This document shows, one piece after another, positions 1 to 10,388 of a DNA stretch of 64,000 nt. The DNA is from Streptomyces sp. NBC_00536 (GTDB lineage: Bacteria > Actinomycetota > Actinomycetes > Streptomycetales > Streptomycetaceae): contig NZ_CP107819.1 in NCBI RefSeq assembly GCF_036346295.1, positions 5,270,001 through 5,334,000 of the forward strand, read 5' to 3'. A program made the translations under genes and the position numbers. How positions within the stretch are numbered: position 1 is the stretch's first letter; each line of letters begins with the position of its first letter. The notes beneath the pieces are model-generated. The model worked only from the letters and a program-made list of their open reading frames with translations. It was not told the DNA's origin and did not search any database.

Positions 1-1309
1 ACAGCTGGGTGCCGGTGACGGTGCGGGTGAGCGACTGGTTCCCGAACGGAAGCACCGCGTACGCGTCCCCGGCCACCAGGTCGTAGGGGCCGGACCCGGT
101 CCGCCGCAGCGTCTTGTCGGCCGGCTGGTAGGTCGAGGGGAGGGAGGCGCGGATGCCGCCGCCGTTGGTGAAGGCGATCTGGGTTCCGTACGTGGTGCGC
201 AGCGCGTCCGTGGTCAGGTCACCCAGCGCGGTCTCGCGGACCCGGTCGACCTCGCCGCTCTGGTCGAAGAGTCCCGTCGCCACGGCGATCTTGCCGTCGT
301 AGCGCTTCGACAGTTCGTCGCGGTACGGCTTGAGCATCGCCACCACCTCGGGGTCCGGCGTGACCTTGTCCGACAGCGGGACGACGAACTCCGAGGCCGC
401 CGCCACGACGTGGCCGCCGCGCCGGCGGTCGTACTTCAGCGTGGTCTTCGCGTAGGTCGCGCCCTTGCTGAGGTTCTCCAGCACCAGGGCGCCGTTGATC
501 TCGCTCTTGTACTGGACGTCGGTGTGGTCGCCCAGGACCAGATCGAAGCCGTGGACGGCGTGCGCGAACTCGGTCAGCGGGCCGGTGGGGCCGCCCTGGG
601 CGTCCGTTCCCTCGATGCCCAGGTGCCCGAGGGCGATGAACACCTTCGCCCCGTGCCGGGCCGCCTCCTCGCGGGCCCGCATCGCGGCCTTCGCCGGGTC
701 GGTCACCTTCATCGAGCCGAAATTGCCCGGCGCGACCAGGGTCGGAGCCTCCGGGTTCGTCACGCCGATGATCGCGACTTTCACGCCGTGGACGGTCTTG
801 ATCGTGTACGGGCTGACGTCGTGCAGGTTGCGGTTCAGGTTGGTCAGGTTCGCCGACACGTAGGGGAAGTCGGCGGCGTCGATCTGGGACTGGAGATGAG
901 CGAGTCCCTTGTCGAAGTTGTGGTTGCCGAAGGTGTTGGCGGAGAAGCCCGTCTGGTTCATGAACTTCACGGTCGGCTCGTCGTCGAAGAAGCCGGAGAC
1001 CGGCACGCTCGCGCCGACCGTGTCACCGGCCGACATCAGCAGGGTGTCGGGGTTGGCCTTGCGGTCGGCCTTCCAGTACGTGCTCAGCGCCGCCGCACCG
1101 CCGACGTTCCCGACGCCGCGGATGTTCAGCGGGTCGAGCTGGCCGTGGAAGTCGGAGACGTTCAGCACCTGGATGTCCACGACGTCCTGGCCGTGCGGGC
1201 TCTGCCACAGCGGCTCCGCGGCCGAGGCCGGGACGAGGCCGGACGCGGCGGCGGTCGCGGCGGTGGCCGTGGCCAGTGCGAGCAGCGCGAAGCGAAGCGG
1301 GGGTTTCAC
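1..1309 (-). CDS. Secreted 5'-nucleotidase / bifunctional metallophosphatase (3' end beyond window)
   Basis: About 436 residues are visible and the C-terminus runs off the left edge. The start is a GTG at 1309 preceded by GGAGAACC. The first ~35 residues form an Ala-rich Sec signal peptide ending near ASAAEP. The mature part opens with LNVSDFHGQLDP, followed by SAGDTVGAS and FGNHNFDKG. These are the metal-binding DxH, GDxxGxS and GNH(E/N)FD motifs of the calcineurin-like 5'-nucleotidase family (UshA/YhcR type). The family hydrolyses extracellular nucleotides or related phosphoesters using two metal ions. It lies downstream of the fumarase gene on the same strand but a terminator-like hairpin separates them, so it is probably transcribed alone. 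Substrate range cannot be read from the sequence. Confidence 0.9.
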   Translation of the reverse strand, partial: MKPPLRFALLALATATAATAAASGLVPASAAEPLWQSPHGQDVVDIQVLNVSDFHGQLDPLNIRGVGNVGGAAALSTYWKADRKANPDTLLMSAGDTVGASVPVSGFFDDEPTVKFMNQTGFSANTFGNHNFDKGLAHLQSQIDAADFPYVSANLTNLNRNLHDVSPYTIKTVHGVKVAIIGVTNPEAPTLVAPGNFGSMKVTDPAKAAMRAREEAARHGAKVFIALGHLGIEGTDAQGGPTGPLTEFAHAVHGFDLVLGDHTDVQYKSEINGALVLENLSKGATYAKTTLKYDRRRGGHVVAAASEFVVPLSDKVTPDPEVVAMLKPYRDELSKRYDGKIAVATGLFDQSGEVDRVRETALGDLTTDALRTTYGTQIAFTNGGGIRASLPSTYQPADKTLRRTGSGPYDLVAGDAYAVLPFGNQSLTRTVTGTQL

Positions 1310-1395
1310 GATGGTTCTCCTGGGAAATCAGTGTCGCGCCAGGGGCACGGTAGGCGGCTCAGGAGAACGGCGTGTGGCGGGCCGGAGACAGCACT

Positions 1396-1427
1396 TCGCC
1401 CCGCCGAATACCGATTCGACGGGGCGA
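1396..1427 (-). terminator. Hairpin downstream of fumarase
   Basis: 14-bp arms (1396-1409 and 1414-1427) with one mismatch and a 4-nt loop lie 29-60 nt after the fumarase stop codon. It resembles an intrinsic Streptomyces terminator without a clear U-tract and separates fumarase from the 5'-nucleotidase gene. Confidence 0.65.
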
Positions 1428-1455
1428 GTTAACCGGTCTGACCGACTGCCTCAGG

Positions 1456-3120
<1,665 letters not shown>

Positions 3121-3211
3121 CGTGTGGCCATTCCTCACTCGGCAGACAGCGCTGACGCCCATTTGGCAGCGCAGTCCTCCAGCGTAGGACCTCTTCCACC
3201 GGCTCTGTCTG

Positions 3212-3230
3212 TGAGGTAAGGCTCACTGGG
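3212..3230. promoter_or_regulatory. Iron-box-like palindrome (DmdR/IdeR type candidate)
   Basis: TGAGGTAAGGCTCACTGGG agrees at about 13 of 19 positions with the DmdR/IdeR iron box as I recall it (TTAGGTTAGGCTCACCTAA). GTGAG/CTCAC arms are at 3211-3215 and 3222-3226. It sits in the divergent promoter region between fumarase and the DUF1707 gene. The right half deviates, so it is a candidate only. Confidence 0.35.
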
Positions 3231-3302
3231 TCATTCGCCGGGCCCTCACTCGCCCCGCGCTCAGCAGTATCGCGATCTATCGTGTCTCGCTATGCTGGGT
3301 GC

Positions 3303-3998
3303 GTGGACCTCGAAAAGCACCCCGCCGCGCCCGCGCCCGCCGCCGAATCCGGGCCCGCGCCCGTCGCGCTGCGCGCCTCCGACGCCGACCGCGACCGCAT
3401 CGCGCAGATCATCGGCGACGCCCTCGCCGAGGGACGGCTGACCGCCGAAGAGCACTCGGAGCGCCTCGACGCCCTCTACGCCGTCAAGACCGTCGGTGAA
3501 CTGGAGGTGCTGGTCCGGGACCTCCCGGCCGCCCAGGGCACTGCCTACGCCGCACCCGCGCCCGCTTCCGGTCCCGCCTGGCCGGTTTCCGGCCCGCCCG
3601 GTGGCGGTTACGCCGAGAACGTGGTGGCGGTGTTCAGCAGCTCCGCCCGCAAGGGCCGCTGGCGCCCGGCGGCCCGTACCCGGGCCGTCTCGGTCTTCGG
3701 CGACATCACCATCGACCTCACCGAGGCCGTCTTCGAGCAGCAGGTCACCGAGATCAACGTGACCTGCGTCCTCGGCAACGTCGAGATCCACGTCCCGGAG
3801 AACGTCACCCTGCGGGGTTACGGCAGCGGGGTCCTCGGCAACTTCGAGGTGCGCGGCGAGGGCGAGTCCACCAGCGAACCGCAGGCGCCCGTCGTGATCG
3901 TCCGCGGGTTCACGGTCCTCGGCAACATCGAGGCCCGCCGCAAGCGGGGCGCCCGCCTCGTCGACCTGGCGGACAAGTTCCGCAAGCGGCTGGGCTGA
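3303..3998 (+). CDS. DUF1707 / LiaF-like C-terminal domain protein
   Basis: The protein has 231 residues from the GTG at 3303 (VDLEKHPAAP); an in-frame GTG at 3282 is possible but less likely. Residues ~20-70 form a DUF1707 domain (RASDADRDRIAQIIGDALAE, then GRLTAEEHSERLDALYAVKTVGELEVLVRDLP). A Pro-rich linker follows. The C-terminal ~110 residues form a beta-rich LiaF-like (cell-wall-active antibiotic response) domain with repeated VFGDI, VLGNV and VLGNF turns. No membrane segment is evident. The family is widespread in actinobacteria, and LiaF relatives act in envelope-stress sensing. The specific function here is unknown. Confidence 0.85.
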   Translation: MDLEKHPAAPAPAAESGPAPVALRASDADRDRIAQIIGDALAEGRLTAEEHSERLDALYAVKTVGELEVLVRDLPAAQGTAYAAPAPASGPAWPVSGPPGGGYAENVVAVFSSSARKGRWRPAARTRAVSVFGDITIDLTEAVFEQQVTEINVTCVLGNVEIHVPENVTLRGYGSGVLGNFEVRGEGESTSEPQAPVVIVRGFTVLGNIEARRKRGARLVDLADKFRKRLG

Positions 3999-4196
3999 AG
4001 CGCTTCGGCAGTGATGCCGGAGGGTCGGGGCGGCCGCGCCGACTCCGATCAAGGCCGAATGGTTCCGCTTGGCTTCCGCATACGGCGGATTCCGGTCGAA
4101 CTTCCCCCGGATGGCACACAGTGCATAGGGGGACGTACAGCGGGTAGGGACAGGTGCATCGTCTCTCGCTCGCGAATACGTCGTCAGGAGTAGACC

Positions 4197-4583
4197 GTGC
4201 AGCATCCGCCGCATCAGTCCCTGCAGGTAGCCACCGTGCAGAGCGTCCGGGGCATCCCGGGCCCACGGACGCCCGCGAGGGAAGAGGACGGCCCATGGCA
4301 CGCGGAGGCGGTGTGCCGCAGGGATGAGGCGGGCCTCTTCTTCGCCCCCTCCAAGGAACCGACCGCGGCCCGCCTGGCCCGCGAGGAGGCGGCCAAGCGG
4401 GTCTGCGCCCGCTGTCCCGTGATGGTCGCCTGCCGGGAGCACGCGCTGCTCCAGCCCGAGCCGTACGGCGTGTGGGGCGGGCTCACCGCTGCCGAGCGCC
4501 GGGTGGTGCTGGCCCGTCGGCGGCGCCGGGCGGCCGAGCTGCGGCAGGGGCCGGGGGCCGAGCCGGTCGCTGCCGCGGGCTGA
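4197..4583 (+). CDS. wblI: WhiB-like iron-sulfur transcription factor
   Basis: 128 residues from a GTG preceded by CAGGAG. The WhiB domain occupies residues ~33-112 and has the four cluster cysteines (AVC, then RVCARC and ACRE), the GVWGG turn and a basic tail (ERRVVLARRRRRAAEL) for DNA contact. WhiB-like proteins bind a redox/NO-sensitive [4Fe-4S] cluster and act with primary sigma factors. The ~35-residue N-terminal extension is Gln/Pro-rich. The position between the DUF1707/fumarase genes and glpX matches, from memory, wblI (SCO5046) of S. coelicolor; the symbol rests on that synteny. Convergent with glpX, with a strong hairpin between. Confidence 0.85.
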   Translation: MQHPPHQSLQVATVQSVRGIPGPRTPAREEDGPWHAEAVCRRDEAGLFFAPSKEPTAARLAREEAAKRVCARCPVMVACREHALLQPEPYGVWGGLTAAERRVVLARRRRRAAELRQGPGAEPVAAAG

Positions 4584-4612
4584 GTGGTCCCGTCTGGCGC
4601 GGCGCCGCTGCC

Positions 4613-4659
4613 GGGGGCTCCGCCCCCGGACCCCCGCGCCTCAAACGCCGGCGGGGCTG
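4613..4659. repeat. Dispersed GC-rich repeat element (copy 1)
   Basis: This copy has an internal GGGGGCTCCGCCCCC hairpin followed by CGCGCCTCAAACGCCGGCGG. The same ordered blocks recur at 33219-33261, and in inverted orientation at 33144-33186. Flanks on both sides (GCGGCGCCGC before, TTTGGCCGG after) are also shared. It lies in the 3' region between convergent genes. Confidence 0.8.
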
Positions 4660-4665
4660 ATTTTG

Positions 4666-4710
4666 GCCGGAGGGGCGGTCACCGCCGCACGCGGTGACCG
4701 CCCCTCCGGC
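4666..4710. terminator. Bidirectional terminator between wblI and glpX
   Basis: A perfect 20-bp inverted repeat (4666-4685 and 4691-4710) with a 5-nt CGCAC loop, between the converging stop codons of the WhiB-like gene and glpX. Confidence 0.85.
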
Positions 4711-4726
4711 TGCGCCGGCCGCAGGC

Positions 4727-5758
4727 CTACTGCGCGCGGTCGAAGTCGATCGCGCTGTACGCCCGCAGCTTCGACAGGCGGTGGGTGGAGTCGATCTGCC
4801 GGATCGTGCCCGACTTCGAGCGCATGACCAGCGACGAGGTGGTCGCGGTCTCCGAGCGGTAGTGGACGCCGCGCAGCAGCTCGCCGTCCGTGATGCCGGT
4901 CGCGACGAAGAAGACGTTCTCGCCGGAGACCAGGTCGTTGGTGTGCAGGACCCGGTCCAGGTCGTGGCCCGCGTCGATGGCCTTCTGGCGCTCGGCCTCG
5001 TCCTTCGGCCACAGCTTGCCCTGGATGGTGCCGCCGAGGCACTTGATGGCACAGGCCGAGATGATGCCCTCGGGGGTGCCGCCGATGCCGAGGAGCAGGT
5101 CGACGCCGGTGCCCTCGCGCACCGCCATGACCGAGCCCGCGACGTCGCCGTCCGAGATGAACTTGATGCGGGCGCCGGTCTCGCGGATCTCCTTGACGAT
5201 GCCCTCGTGACGGGGGCGGTCCAGGATGACCACGGTGACGTCCTCGACGGCCATGTTCTTCGCCTTGGCGACCCGGCGGATGTTCACCGAGACGGGGGCG
5301 TTGATGTCGACGAAGTCGGCGGCCTCGGGGCCGGTGACCAGCTTCTCCATGTAGAACACCGCGGACGGGTCGAACATGGTGCCGCGGTCGGCGGCGGCCA
5401 GGACGGCGATCGCGTTCGGCATGCCCTTGGCGTTCAGGGTGGTGCCGTCGATCGGGTCGACGGCGATGTCGACCTCGGGGCCGGTGCCGTCGCCGACGCG
5501 CTCGCCGTTGAACAGCATGGGGGCCTCGTCCTTCTCCCCCTCGCCGATGACGACGACGCCGTTCATCGAGACGGTGGAGATCAGGGTGCGCATGGCGTTG
5601 ACCGCGGCGCCGTCGGCGCCGAGCTTGTCACCGCGCCCGACCCACCGGCCCGCGGCCATGGCGGCGGCCTCGGTGACCCGGACGAGTTCCAGGGCGAGGT
5701 TGCGGTCGGGTGCCTCCGGAGAGACTTCGAGCTGGGGCGGCAGGTTGTGCTCGGTCAT
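4727..5758 (-). CDS. glpX: Class II fructose-1,6-bisphosphatase GlpX
   Basis: 343 residues, the usual length for actinobacterial GlpX. It hydrolyses fructose-1,6-bisphosphate in gluconeogenesis using divalent metal. Visible motifs are [25 protein letters not shown] (metal-binding Glu), [13 protein letters not shown] (the DPxDGT phosphatase signature) and [11 protein letters not shown]. The start ([12 protein letters not shown]) follows AAAGGTG at 11 nt. The reading frame stays open upstream without protein character, so the long N-terminal extension was rejected. It is divergent from the DUF4245 gene; the 226-bp space (5759-5984) must hold both promoters. In most actinomycetes this is the only FBPase. 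Confidence 0.96.
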   Translation of the reverse strand: MTEHNLPPQLEVSPEAPDRNLALELVRVTEAAAMAAGRWVGRGDKLGADGAAVNAMRTLISTVSMNGVVVIGEGEKDEAPMLFNGERVGDGTGPEVDIAVDPIDGTTLNAKGMPNAIAVLAAADRGTMFDPSAVFYMEKLVTGPEAADFVDINAPVSVNIRRVAKAKNMAVEDVTVVILDRPRHEGIVKEIRETGARIKFISDGDVAGSVMAVREGTGVDLLLGIGGTPEGIISACAIKCLGGTIQGKLWPKDEAERQKAIDAGHDLDRVLHTNDLVSGENVFFVATGITDGELLRGVHYRSETATTSSLVMRSKSGTIRQIDSTHRLSKLRAYSAIDFDRAQ

Positions 5759-5984
5759 CGGAGCGCACCTTTCTGTACGGCGACGGCCGGGAAGTGAGGG
5801 TGCTGGAACTCTATCGGTACGTCGATAAATTGAGCAGGGCGGGGCACGTATGAGCGGTATATCGGTCAGCGGATTGGCCTGAGCGGACGGATGGGGGCCG
5901 GATCGCGGACCGATCGGGGCCGCCGCCCGCCCCTCCGGGCGACCCTGGTGATGATCGCGTACCGCGATGCGGGACGATGGTCCC

Positions 5985-6512
5985 GTGGCAGGCATGAAAG
6001 GCAAGCAGACGATCTGGGACATGGTCCGGTCGCTGGCGATCATCGGCGTGGTCGCGGGGGGTATCTACCTGGCCGTCCCGCACGACGACAAGGCCGATCC
6101 GACCCATGTCGTCGACTACCGGATCGAGACCATCACGGCCCGCCGCGCGGCTCCGTACCCGGTGGGTTCGCCCGTCGGGCTCAAGGAGGAGTGGCGCGCG
6201 ACCTCGGTGACCTACGACCGCAAGGCCGGCAACGCCTGGCACCTGGGCTTCCTCGACCCGCGGCAGCAGTACGCCGCGGTGGAGCAGTCGAGCGACACCT
6301 CGCCGAAGTACCTGGAGAAGGTCACCCAGCAGGCCAAGGCCACCGGGTCGACGCAGCGGGTCGGCGACCTGTCCTACGAGCGCTGGGAGGGCCCGAAGTA
6401 CCGGGCCCTGGTCCGTCAGGAGCAGGGGCACGTGACCGTGGTCACCGGCACCGGATCCTTCGGCGAGCTGAGCGAGCTGGCGGCCGCGCTGGAGTTCAAG
6501 CAGGGCGCCTGA
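5985..6512 (+). CDS. DUF4245 membrane-anchored protein
   Basis: 175 residues from GTG 5985 ([10 protein letters not shown]); an ATG at 5994 is an alternative. One N-terminal membrane segment (residues ~11-30) is followed by an extracytoplasmic domain with [27 protein letters not shown] and AWHLGFL. These are hallmarks of DUF4245, a family always single-pass and exported. It starts next to glpX (divergent) and ends at a very strong bidirectional terminator. No function is known for the family. Confidence 0.88.
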   Translation: MAGMKGKQTIWDMVRSLAIIGVVAGGIYLAVPHDDKADPTHVVDYRIETITARRAAPYPVGSPVGLKEEWRATSVTYDRKAGNAWHLGFLDPRQQYAAVEQSSDTSPKYLEKVTQQAKATGSTQRVGDLSYERWEGPKYRALVRQEQGHVTVVTGTGSFGELSELAAALEFKQGA

Positions 6513-6525
6513 GCCGCCGGAATCG

Positions 6526-6584
6526 GTATGTGAAGAAGGCCGCCCGCCCCGGGGAAACCGGGGCGGGCGGCCTTCTTCACATAC
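6526..6584. terminator. Very long perfect bidirectional hairpin
   Basis: 27-bp perfect arms (6526-6552 and 6558-6584) enclose the 5-nt loop GGAAA. It lies between the convergent DUF4245 and nitroreductase genes and carries A/T-rich ends on both sides (TATGTGAAGAAGG and its complement), so it can terminate in both directions. Confidence 0.9.
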
Positions 6585-6597
6585 CCTTGTGCGGGGC

Positions 6598-7188
6598 TCA
6601 GACGGTCGTGACGACCTGGTCGAAGTCCAGGCGCGGGGAGCGCGGGTACCAGGCGTTCTCGCCCGGCTTGCCGATGTTGACGACCATCAGCGGGGTGTGG
6701 TCGTCGTCCAGGAACTCCTTCTGGACACCGGCGAAGTCCAGGCCCGTCATCGGACCGGCGGCCAGACCGGCGGCGCGGACGCCGACGATGAAGTACGCGG
6801 CCTGGAGGGCCGAGTTCACCAGTGCGGAGTGCTCGCGGACCGGGCGCTCGGTGAAGAAGAGGTCCTTGGCCTGCGGGAACCCGGGGAGCAGGGCCGGCAG
6901 CTCCTCGTGGAACTCGTTGTCCGCGGAGAGGATCGCGACCAGCGGGGCGGCCAGGGTCTTGGCCTGGTTGCCCTCGGCCATGTGCTTCACGAGGCGCTCG
7001 CGGGCCTCGGGGGAGCGGACCAGCGTGATGCGCAGGGGCGTCTGGTTGAAGGCCGTCGGGCCGAACTTGACGAGGTCGTAGATCGCCTGGACCTGCTCTT
7101 CGGTCACCGGCTCGTCGGAGAACGAGTTGGCGGTACGGGCCTCGCGGAACAGGAGGTCCTGAGCGGCGGAGTCGAGAACGAGGGACAT
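6598..7188 (-). CDS. Nitroreductase-family flavoprotein (RutE-like malonic semialdehyde reductase)
   Basis: 196 residues from MSLVLDSAAQ, with GAAGG upstream. It has FMN/NAD(P)H nitroreductase features: TANSFSDEPVTEEQ, KFGPTAFNQTPLRI, SALQAAYFIVGVRAAGLAAGPMTG arranged along the chain, and a C-terminal NIGKPGE segment. This subgroup is annotated as malonic semialdehyde reductase (RutE in E. coli pyrimidine breakdown). Here there is no rut cluster, so the physiological substrate is open. A 23-residue N-terminal extension to an earlier ATG was rejected because the ribosome site belongs to the internal ATG. An AT-rich palindrome lies 57-64 nt upstream. Confidence 0.85.
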   Translation of the reverse strand: MSLVLDSAAQDLLFREARTANSFSDEPVTEEQVQAIYDLVKFGPTAFNQTPLRITLVRSPEARERLVKHMAEGNQAKTLAAPLVAILSADNEFHEELPALLPGFPQAKDLFFTERPVREHSALVNSALQAAYFIVGVRAAGLAAGPMTGLDFAGVQKEFLDDDHTPLMVVNIGKPGENAWYPRSPRLDFDQVVTTV

Positions 7189-7241
7189 CGGAAAGCCTTC
7201 TTCCATACGTGGGTGAAGCGATGTCCCGACCGTACGCCGAA

Positions 7242-7260
7242 GAGATTTAAATTTCAACTA
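7242..7260 (-). promoter_or_regulatory. AT-rich palindromic tract upstream of nitroreductase
   Basis: It contains the perfect palindrome ATTTAAAT (7245-7252). Read on the minus strand it is TAGTTGAAATTTAAATC, like a half-degenerate MarR-type operator. It stands out sharply in DNA of >70% GC and lies 57-64 nt before the start codon, suiting a promoter or operator. Confidence 0.4.
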
Positions 7261-7310
7261 CATGGCCATTCCGGTGACGGGCCTCACAGTCGACGCCCCG
7301 TGACCTCGGG

Positions 7311-7535
7311 CTATTCGTCGCCCGCGCCGTCCCCGTCCCGCCCCGCCAGCGCCGAGTCCAGCCGGGCGCGGGCGCCCTCCAGCCAGTTCCGGCAGACCTT
7401 CGCCAGCTCCTCGCCGCGCTCCCAGAGGGCCAGTGACTCCTCCAGGGAGGTGCCGCCCGCCTCCAGCTTGCGCACGACCTCGATCAGCTCGTCCCGCGCC
7501 TGCTCGTACCCCAGCGCCGTACCGGCCTCAGTCAT
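7311..7535 (-). CDS. xseB: Exodeoxyribonuclease VII small subunit
   Basis: 74 residues. The XseB pattern is clear: [20 protein letters not shown], then [20 protein letters not shown] and a coiled helical tail. Several copies of XseB coat the extended helical part of XseA in the nuclease that degrades single-stranded DNA in both directions. It lies 76 nt downstream of xseA on the same strand. The short gap contains a weak CAAC/GTTG inverted repeat (7564-7577). Confidence 0.93.
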   Translation of the reverse strand: MTEAGTALGYEQARDELIEVVRKLEAGGTSLEESLALWERGEELAKVCRNWLEGARARLDSALAGRDGDGAGDE

Positions 7536-7611
7536 TCCCCGCTCCGATCGTATCTGCGTAGTACAACGAAATTGTTGCCGGAGTGTGTCGCTCGTAGCCA
7601 GTGGCCACCGG

Positions 7612-8838
7612 CTACTCGGCGCCCGCCGCGGGTGCGGTGACGCGCACGGCGAACTCGCCCTCCGCGACCCGTGCCCGCAGCACCTCGTCCGCCCCCAGCC
7701 CCTCCGGCGAGCGCACCACGTGCCCGTCCGCCCGTTGGAGCACCGCGTAACCGCGCTCCAGCGTCGCCGCCGGGGACAGCGCCACCACCCGGGCGCGGGT
7801 GTGCGCCAGCTCCGACTCGGCCCGGTCCAGCAGGTGGCCCAGGGTCCGCCGGGCCCGCGCGAGCAGGGCGTCCAGCTCGGCCTCCCGGGTCTCCACCATC
7901 CGCTGCGGGTGTACGAACACGGGCCGCGCCAGGGCGTGCGCGAGGCCCCGCTCCTCCCGGTCCAGCAGGGCGCGCACCGCGCGCAGCCCCCGGCCCTGGA
8001 GCTGGCGCACCCGCTCCAGCTCCTCGCCGACGTCCGGGACCACCTTCTTCGCCGCGTCCGTCGGCGTGGACGCCCGTACGTCGGCGACCAGGTCCAGCAG
8101 CGGGGAGTCCGGCTCGTGCCCGATCGCCGAGACCACGGGGGTGCGGGCCGCGGCCACCGTCCGTACGACTTCCTCGTCGGAGAAGGGCAGCAGGTCCTCC
8201 ACGCTGCCGCCGCCGCGCGCCACGATGATCACGTCGACCCCGGGCAGCGCGTCCAGCTCCTTGACCGCCTCGATCACCTGGGGCACCGCGTGCACGCCCT
8301 GCACGGCGACATTGCGCACCTCGAAGCGGACCGCCGGCCAGCGGCGGCGCGCGTTCTCCAGTACGTCCCGCTCGGCCGCCGAGGCCCGCCCCACCACCAG
8401 CCCGATCAGCTGCGGCAGGAACGGCAGCGGCTTCTTGCGGTCCAGCGCGAACAGGCCCTCCGAGGCCAGCGACCGCTTGAGCTTCTCCAGCCGCGCCAGC
8501 AGCTCGCCGATGCCCACGGGCCGTATCTCGGTGGCCCGCAGCGACAGCTGCCCGCGCGGCGCGTACCACTCGGGCTTGGCGAGGACGACGACCCGCGCGC
8601 CCTCCGACACCGAGTCCGCGACCTCGTCGAACACCTGCCGGAAGCAGGTCACGGCCACCGAGATGTCGTGCGACGGATCGCGCAGGGTCAGGAACACCAC
8701 CCCGGCCCCCGGCCGCCTGGAGAGCTGGGTGATCTGCCCCTCGACCCACACCTGACCGAGGCGGTCGATCCAGCCCCCGATCAGCCGGGACACCTGACCG
8801 ACCGGCAGCGGCGTCTCCGGCGATGAATTCAGACCCAT
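7612..8838 (-). CDS. xseA: Exodeoxyribonuclease VII large subunit
   Basis: 408 residues. An N-terminal OB-fold (residues ~15-105: [20 protein letters not shown]) is followed by the catalytic Exonuc_VII_L domain with [31 protein letters not shown] and [20 protein letters not shown]. The long helical C-terminal part binds XseB. The length fits actinobacterial XseA. It is followed by xseB in the same direction and preceded by the permease gene, only 9 nt away, so the three may share transcription. Confidence 0.95.
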   Translation of the reverse strand: MGLNSSPETPLPVGQVSRLIGGWIDRLGQVWVEGQITQLSRRPGAGVVFLTLRDPSHDISVAVTCFRQVFDEVADSVSEGARVVVLAKPEWYAPRGQLSLRATEIRPVGIGELLARLEKLKRSLASEGLFALDRKKPLPFLPQLIGLVVGRASAAERDVLENARRRWPAVRFEVRNVAVQGVHAVPQVIEAVKELDALPGVDVIIVARGGGSVEDLLPFSDEEVVRTVAAARTPVVSAIGHEPDSPLLDLVADVRASTPTDAAKKVVPDVGEELERVRQLQGRGLRAVRALLDREERGLAHALARPVFVHPQRMVETREAELDALLARARRTLGHLLDRAESELAHTRARVVALSPAATLERGYAVLQRADGHVVRSPEGLGADEVLRARVAEGEFAVRVTAPAAGAE

Positions 8839-8847
8839 GCACGCAGG

Positions 8848-10302
8848 CTAACGGCCGCGACCGACAATGCCGTCGGGTCCGCCGGGCGTCGCGTCGGCGG
8901 GTCCGCCGGGCCCGGAGCCCGGGTGCCGCCCCCGCCGTCCCTTCTGTGCCAGCAGCACCGCCAGCCCCACCGCCAGCCAGAGGGCGCCCACCCACTGGGC
9001 GGTGTGCGAGGCCTCGACGATCACCGCGACCGTCACCGCCGCGCCCAGCACCGGGACCACCAGGTGCTTCCACCAGCTCGGCGGCCCCTCGGCGCGGCGC
9101 ACCACGAACCAGCCGACCACGGAGGCGTGCAGCAGGGTGAAGGCCACCAGCGCCCCGATGTCCACGACGGAGACCAGGTGGTCGAGCCCGTCGTCGCGCC
9201 GGGCCGCCCAGACGGCCGCGACCAGCGTCACCGTCGCCGCGACCAGCAGCGCCGGGCGCGGGGTGCCCCCCGAGGTCCGCGCGAGGGCCCCCGGCAGCCG
9301 CCGGTCCCGGGCCATCGCGAACAGCAGCCGCCCGGCCGCCGCCTGCCCGGCCAGCGCCGCGAAGGCCGCCCCGATCGCCTTGCTGGCCGCGACCAGGTCG
9401 TGCAGCCAGGAGCCGACGGCCGATTCGACCGTGGTGTAGAAGGCCGGGCCCTGGAGCCCCGGATCCGCCGCCAGCTCGGCGGCGGAGAACGGGGCCAGCA
9501 GCGCCGCCAGATAGGTCTGCGCGATGAAGAGCACCCCGGTCAGCGCCAGACAGAAGAGCACCGCCCGCGCCACCTTGGCGCTGCCTCCCGTCACCTCCTC
9601 CGCGAAGGAGGCGATCGCGTCGAACCCCAGGTAGGAGAGGACCGCCACCGACACCGCGCCGAGCACCGCGCCCGTCGAGAAGCCGAGCGAGCCGTCCCCG
9701 GTCAGCGGGGACAGCCAGCCGCGCCGCGCGCCGTCCTGGACCAGTACGGTCACGGCGGCGACCAGGAACACCAGCAGGACCAGGATCTCCAGGGCCAGCA
9801 CGGCGAAGCCCACCCGAGCCGCCGCCCGTACGCCCCACAGGTTCAACGCGGTGGTCACCAGCACGGCCAGCGCCGTCCACACCCAGCGCGACACCTCGGG
9901 CACCAGCGCGTGCATCGCGATCCCGGAGAAGAGGTAGGCCACCGCCGGGATCAGCAGGTAGTCCAGCATCGCCATCCACCCGGCGATCAGCCCGGGCCCC
10001 TCGCCGAGGCCCTTGCGGGCGTAGGTGAAGACCGAACCGGCCTGCGGCGCGACCCGGACCATCTGGGCGTAGGAGAAGGCGGTGAAGGCCATCGCGACGG
10101 TGGCGGCGAGGTAGACCAGGGCTACAGCGCCGTGCGACTTCGCGTCGAGGGTGCCGAAGATGCCGACCGGGGCCATCGGCGCGATGAACAGCAGCCCGTA
10201 GACGACCAGGTCACGGAAGCCGAGGCTGCGCCGCAGCCGTCCTCCGGGGGCGGCCGCGGCCGACGGACCGGCCTCCGTACCGGGATCCGTATCGGACACC
10301 AT
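8848..10302 (-). CDS. APC-superfamily amino acid permease
   Basis: About 484 residues with roughly 12 hydrophobic segments. The first has [20 protein letters not shown] and the second [35 protein letters not shown] segment is typical of APC/YeeF-type transporters, and the MARDRRLPG loop is family-typical. It imports an amino acid or polyamine by cation symport; the substrate cannot be told. Start: ATG 10302 or GTG 10299, both just after GGAGGG; a further ATG at 10329 has a weaker site. Divergent from ispH, with <90 bp between. Confidence 0.85.
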   Translation of the reverse strand: MVSDTDPGTEAGPSAAAAPGGRLRRSLGFRDLVVYGLLFIAPMAPVGIFGTLDAKSHGAVALVYLAATVAMAFTAFSYAQMVRVAPQAGSVFTYARKGLGEGPGLIAGWMAMLDYLLIPAVAYLFSGIAMHALVPEVSRWVWTALAVLVTTALNLWGVRAAARVGFAVLALEILVLLVFLVAAVTVLVQDGARRGWLSPLTGDGSLGFSTGAVLGAVSVAVLSYLGFDAIASFAEEVTGGSAKVARAVLFCLALTGVLFIAQTYLAALLAPFSAAELAADPGLQGPAFYTTVESAVGSWLHDLVAASKAIGAAFAALAGQAAAGRLLFAMARDRRLPGALARTSGGTPRPALLVAATVTLVAAVWAARRDDGLDHLVSVVDIGALVAFTLLHASVVGWFVVRRAEGPPSWWKHLVVPVLGAAVTVAVIVEASHTAQWVGALWLAVGLAVLLAQKGRRGRHPGSGPGGPADATPGGPDGIVGRGR

Positions 10303-10388
10303 CCGCCCTCCGAGCGACGCAGTGGACATGCTTTCGGTCCAGTTTGTGCCGAACGGGGTACGTCCGGCCTGTTGGACACCCCCGTACG

